Assembly: GCF_009296025.1 (NCBI RefSeq)
Contig: NZ_CP045178.1
Location: 5,580,001 to 5,644,000 of the forward strand
Direction: 5' to 3'
DNA length: 64,000 bases
Source of the DNA: Streptomyces tsukubensis
GTDB lineage: Bacteria > Actinomycetota > Actinomycetes > Streptomycetales > Streptomycetaceae
The position numbers and the translations under genes were made by a program. This document shows, one piece after another, positions 61,335 to 64,000 of the stretch. Each line of letters starts with the position of its first letter. Positions within the stretch are counted from its first letter, which is position 1. The notes beneath the pieces were generated by a model. It was not told the origin of the DNA. It ran no database searches and saw nothing but the letters and a program-made list of their open reading frames with translations.

Positions 61335-62378
61335 TCAGTTGGCGCGGTCGAAATCGATGGCGCTGTAGGCGCGCAGCTTCGACAGCCGGTGGGTGGACTC
61401 GATCTGCCGGATCGTGCCGGACTTGGACCGCATGACCAGCGACTGCGTCGTCGCGGTCGCCGCGCGGTACCGCACTCCGCGCAGCAGTTCGCCGTCGGTG
61501 ATCCCGGTCGCCACGAAGAAGATGTTCTCGCCGGAGACGAGGTCGCGGGTGGAGAGCACCCGGTCCAGGTCGTGGCCCGCGTCGATCGCGCGCTGCCGCT
61601 CCGCGTCGTCCTTCGGCCAGAGCTTCCCCTGGATGACCCCGCCGAGACAGGAGATGGCGCAGGCGCTGATGATGCCTTCCGGCGTGCCGCCGATACCCAT
61701 CAGCATGTCGACGCCGGTGCCCTCGCGGACCGCCATGACCGAGCCGGCCACGTCGCCGTCGGAGATGAACCTGATCCGCGCCCCGGTCTCCCTGATCTCC
61801 TTCACGATGCCCGCGTGGCGCGGACGGTCGAGGACGACCACCGTGACGTCCTCGGGTGAGGAGTTCTTGGCCTTGGCGACCCGGCGGATGTTCACCGCCA
61901 CCGGGGCGTTGATGTCGACGTAGTCGGCGGCCTCGGGGCCTGTGACCAGCTTGTCCATGTAGAAGACCGCGGACGGGTCGAACATGGCGCCGCGGTCGGC
62001 GGCGGCCAGTACCGCGATGGCGTTGGTCATGCCCTTGGCGGCGAGCGTGGTGCCGTCGATGGGGTCGACGGCGATATCGCACTCGGGGCCGGTGCCGTCG
62101 CCGATCTGCTCTCCGTTGAAGAGCATCGGCGCCTCGTCCTTCTCGCCCTCCCCGATGACGACGACGCCGTTCATCGAGACGGTGGAGACCAGGGTGCGCA
62201 TGGCTTTGACCGCGGCGCCGTCCGCGCCGTTCTTCTCGCCCCGGCCGACCCAGCGACCGGCGGCCATGGCCGCCGCCTCGGTCACCCGTACGAGTTCCAG
62301 GGCAAGGTTGCGGTCGGGCGCCTCCGGCGAGACCTCCAGGGGAGAGGGGAGATGGCGTTCTGACTGACGTTCGGTCAT
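61335..62378 (-). CDS. glpX: fructose-1,6-bisphosphatase class II GlpX
   Basis: A 347-residue GlpX-type phosphatase that makes fructose 6-phosphate in gluconeogenesis. Motifs are the N-terminal [31 protein letters not shown], the lithium-sensitive phosphatase signature VDPIDGTT, and [23 protein letters not shown]. The ATG at 62378 is preceded by AAAGGTG. It is divergent from the DUF4245 gene. Confidence 0.94.
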   Translation of the reverse strand: MTERQSERHLPSPLEVSPEAPDRNLALELVRVTEAAAMAAGRWVGRGEKNGADGAAVKAMRTLVSTVSMNGVVVIGEGEKDEAPMLFNGEQIGDGTGPECDIAVDPIDGTTLAAKGMTNAIAVLAAADRGAMFDPSAVFYMDKLVTGPEAADYVDINAPVAVNIRRVAKAKNSSPEDVTVVVLDRPRHAGIVKEIRETGARIRFISDGDVAGSVMAVREGTGVDMLMGIGGTPEGIISACAISCLGGVIQGKLWPKDDAERQRAIDAGHDLDRVLSTRDLVSGENIFFVATGITDGELLRGVRYRAATATTQSLVMRSKSGTIRQIESTHRLSKLRAYSAIDFDRAN

Positions 62379-62502
62379 CGGAGCGCACCTTTCTGATACG
62401 ACGACGGCCAAATGAGGGTGTACCTGACTCTATCGTTAGTACGACAAATTGAGCAGAGGGCCCCACGGATGAGCGCTACGCCCACCTGCGAACATAGGGG
62501 GC

Positions 62503-63102
62503 GTGGCAGGTATGAGAGGCAAACAGACGGTCCGGGACATGGTGCTTTCCCTGGCGGTGATCGTCCTGGTCGCGTGCGGGATCTACGTCTTCGTCCCGCA
62601 CGACGACACCGAGAGTCCCGCCAAACGGGTCGACTACCGCGTCGAGCTGCTGTCCGCGCAGCGCGCGGCTTCGTACCCCGTGGAGGCACCCAAGGGGCTG
62701 TCGAAGAAGTGGAAGGCGACCTCGGTGCGGTACCGGGCGGAGAACCACGATGCCTGGCATCTGGGCTTCCTCGACCCCGAGGGCCGCTACGTGGCGATCG
62801 AGCAGTCGACGCGGAAGCCCTCCGAGTTCATCGACCAGGTCAGCCAGGGCGCGGAGAAGACGAACGTGAGCCACCGGATCGCCGGGGCGACCTGGCAGCG
62901 CTACAAGGGCGACACGTACAACGCCCTGGTCCGCAGGGACAAGGGCGCCACGACGGTGGTGACCGGTTCGGGCACGTTCGAGCAGATGGAGGCGATGGCG
63001 CGGGCCCTGTCGACCGAGAAGCCGAAGTCGCCCGACGCCGGTTCCGACACGGGCGCCGGCACGGGCGCCGACACCGGCGAGGCGGGGTCGGAGAAGGCCT
63101 GA
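62503..63102 (+). CDS. DUF4245 membrane-anchored protein
   Basis: A 199-residue protein with one N-terminal membrane segment (DMVLSLAVIVLVACGIYVFV) and an extracytoplasmic alpha/beta domain typical of DUF4245 (PVEAPKGLSKKWKATSVRYR, LGFLDPEGRYVAIEQS). The Gly/Ala/Asp-rich tail is low-complexity. The GTG at 62503 sits behind a GGGGG run. Function unknown; it is a conserved neighbour of glpX in actinobacteria. Confidence 0.85.
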   Translation: MAGMRGKQTVRDMVLSLAVIVLVACGIYVFVPHDDTESPAKRVDYRVELLSAQRAASYPVEAPKGLSKKWKATSVRYRAENHDAWHLGFLDPEGRYVAIEQSTRKPSEFIDQVSQGAEKTNVSHRIAGATWQRYKGDTYNALVRRDKGATTVVTGSGTFEQMEAMARALSTEKPKSPDAGSDTGAGTGADTGEAGSEKA

Positions 63103-63232
63103 GCTGGGTGGCGCCGTCCCCGGGGCGGCGCCGCGAGGCGCCCCGCCCCGCGCCGGTGTCTTCCACGCACTGCCCACCGGTCACCGTGCCTGGCGTCGGC
63201 CGGTGTCGTGTGCGCCCGGTGATCGCACGTGA

Positions 63233-63274
63233 AAGCCCCCGAATCGCGTCGTCGGACGCGGGCTTCGGGGGCTT
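63233..63274. terminator. terminator between DUF4245 and nitroreductase genes
   Basis: AAGCCCCCGAA (63233-63243) pairs with TTCGGGGGCTT (63264-63274), and an inner CGCGTC/GACGCG stem extends it. The genes converge. Confidence 0.75.
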
Positions 63275-63295
63275 CGCTGTGAGCCGCGGTGGGGC

Positions 63296-63886
63296 TCAGA
63301 CGGTGGTGACGGCCTCGTCGTAGGGCAGGCGCGGCGAGCGGGGGAAGGACGCGTCCGGGCCCGGCTTGCCGATGTTGATGATCATCAGCGGCGCGTGGTC
63401 GTCGTCCAGGAACTCCTTCTGGACGCCCGGGAAGTCGAAGCCGGTCATGGGGCCCGCGGCCAGGCCGGCGGCACGGACACCGATGATGAAGTAGCCCGCC
63501 TGGAGGGTGGCGTTGAGCGGGGCCACCTGCTCGCGCACGGCGCGCTCGGAGAAGAACATGTCCGCGATGCCGGGGGCGTGCGGGAACAGCTTCGGCAGCT
63601 CGGCGTGGAACTCGTGGTCCACGGAGAGGATCGCGACGAGCGGCGCGACGGCGGTCTTCGGCTGGTTGCCCTCGGCCATCAGCGGCACGAGGCGCTCGCG
63701 GGCCTCGGCGGAGCGGACCAGCGTGATGCGCAGCGGCGACTGGTTGAAGGCGGTAGGACCGTACTTGACCAGGTCGTAAATCGCCTGCGTCTGCTCTTCG
63801 GTCACCGGCTCGTCGGTGAAGGTGTTGGCGGTGTGGGCCTCGCGGAAGAGCAGATCCTGGGCGGCGGCGTCAAGAACGAGTGACAT
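63296..63886 (-). CDS. nitroreductase family protein (RutE-like)
   Basis: A 196-residue FMN-dependent nitroreductase, closest to RutE/malonic semialdehyde reductases. Motifs are LFREAHTANTFTDEPVTEEQ, YGPTAFNQSPLRI (FMN phosphate and substrate site), MTGFDFPGVQKEFL and a C-terminal LMIINIGKPG. The ATG at 63886 (MSLVLDAAAQDLLF) follows GAAGG; the in-frame ATG at 63976 adds poor sequence. No pyrimidine-degradation genes are adjacent. Confidence 0.87.
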   Translation of the reverse strand: MSLVLDAAAQDLLFREAHTANTFTDEPVTEEQTQAIYDLVKYGPTAFNQSPLRITLVRSAEARERLVPLMAEGNQPKTAVAPLVAILSVDHEFHAELPKLFPHAPGIADMFFSERAVREQVAPLNATLQAGYFIIGVRAAGLAAGPMTGFDFPGVQKEFLDDDHAPLMIINIGKPGPDASFPRSPRLPYDEAVTTV

Positions 63887-63931
63887 AGAAGTACGAACCT
63901 TCTCGGAAGCTGGGGGGATCGTGGGACGGAT

Positions 63932-63978
63932 CCGTTGAACAGCTCCGAGAGTACGTCGAACACGTTTAAACTTCAACG
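63932..63978. promoter_or_regulatory. divergent promoter/operator region at the right edge
   Basis: CGTTGAA (63932-63938) and TTCAACG (63972-63978) form an inverted repeat around the palindrome GTTTAAAC (63964-63971). A possible divergent GTG start (63991) with GGAG before it follows at the edge. A regulator gene of the nitroreductase is a reasonable guess. Confidence 0.35.
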
Positions 63979-64000
63979 AAAGGCGGAGCTGTGCGGTCCG

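Overview
The window is actinomycete chromosomal DNA, almost certainly Streptomyces. The evidence is very high GC with GC-rich third codon positions, GTG/TTG starts, leaderless-looking promoters, and gene families and orders typical of the genus: WhiB, SpoIIE-type phosphatase, tad cluster with 6C RNA, ahpCD/oxyR, and fumC - class I fumarase - DUF1707 - whiB - glpX - DUF4245. I saw no tRNA, rRNA, transposase or CRISPR array.

Layout. (1) 1-0.5 kb: end of an ESX/WXG100-like small-gene cluster on the minus strand, cut by the window edge. (2) 0.8-4.5 kb: asnB, a small membrane protein, a decayed gene, and an erm-type 23S rRNA methyltransferase whose 5' region looks like a complete drug-inducible attenuator (promoter, 13-codon leader peptide, hairpin over the ribosome binding site). 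(3) 4.8-12.6 kb: a D-amino-acid / N-acyl-D-amino-acid catabolic locus with D-aminoacylase, PLP D-amino-acid deaminase, PfkB sugar-acid kinase, IclR regulator, RidA and a GntP permease. (4) 12.7-14.9 kb: a lipoprotein and a secreted GH18 chitinase with a DasR-type operator. (5) 15.4-28.6 kb: a tad (Flp pilus) cluster with a zinc-ribbon protein, CpaB, a CpaE fused to a TadE pseudopilin, a second TadE, TadA, TadB, TadC, a histidine kinase/response regulator pair, Flp pilin, TadG-like protein, lipoprotein and OmpA-like protein. Three tiny ORFs of 45-58 codons sit between core genes and link them by stop/start contacts.

(6) 28.7-33.1 kb: a methyltransferase, a T-box-like element without a synthetase gene, a DUF192 protein, a 6C small RNA, an aldo/keto reductase and an isoprenyl diphosphate synthase. 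(7) 33.7-38 kb: PIN-PhoH protein, secreted transglycosylase-like protein and AI-2E family membrane protein. (8) 38.2-44 kb: ahpD-ahpC and oxyR, normally adjacent and divergent in streptomycetes, are separated by a four-gene WXG100-type cassette flanked by a 12-bp direct repeat. (9) 44.1-49.5 kb: an ABC exporter with its PadR regulator, and an SPFH protein with a ribbon-helix-helix partner. (10) 49.9-63.9 kb: class A PBP, SpoIIE phosphatase, methyltransferase, DUF402 protein, class II and class I fumarases, DUF1707 protein, WhiB protein, GlpX, DUF4245 protein and a nitroreductase.

A recurring theme is GC-rich minisatellites (units of 6, 9, 15, 18, 30 and 31 bp) at gene ends or in short gaps. 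Several are translated into low-complexity tails. Most features were judged by eye from homology to remembered families, codon third-position GC and ribosome-binding sites; no searches were run.
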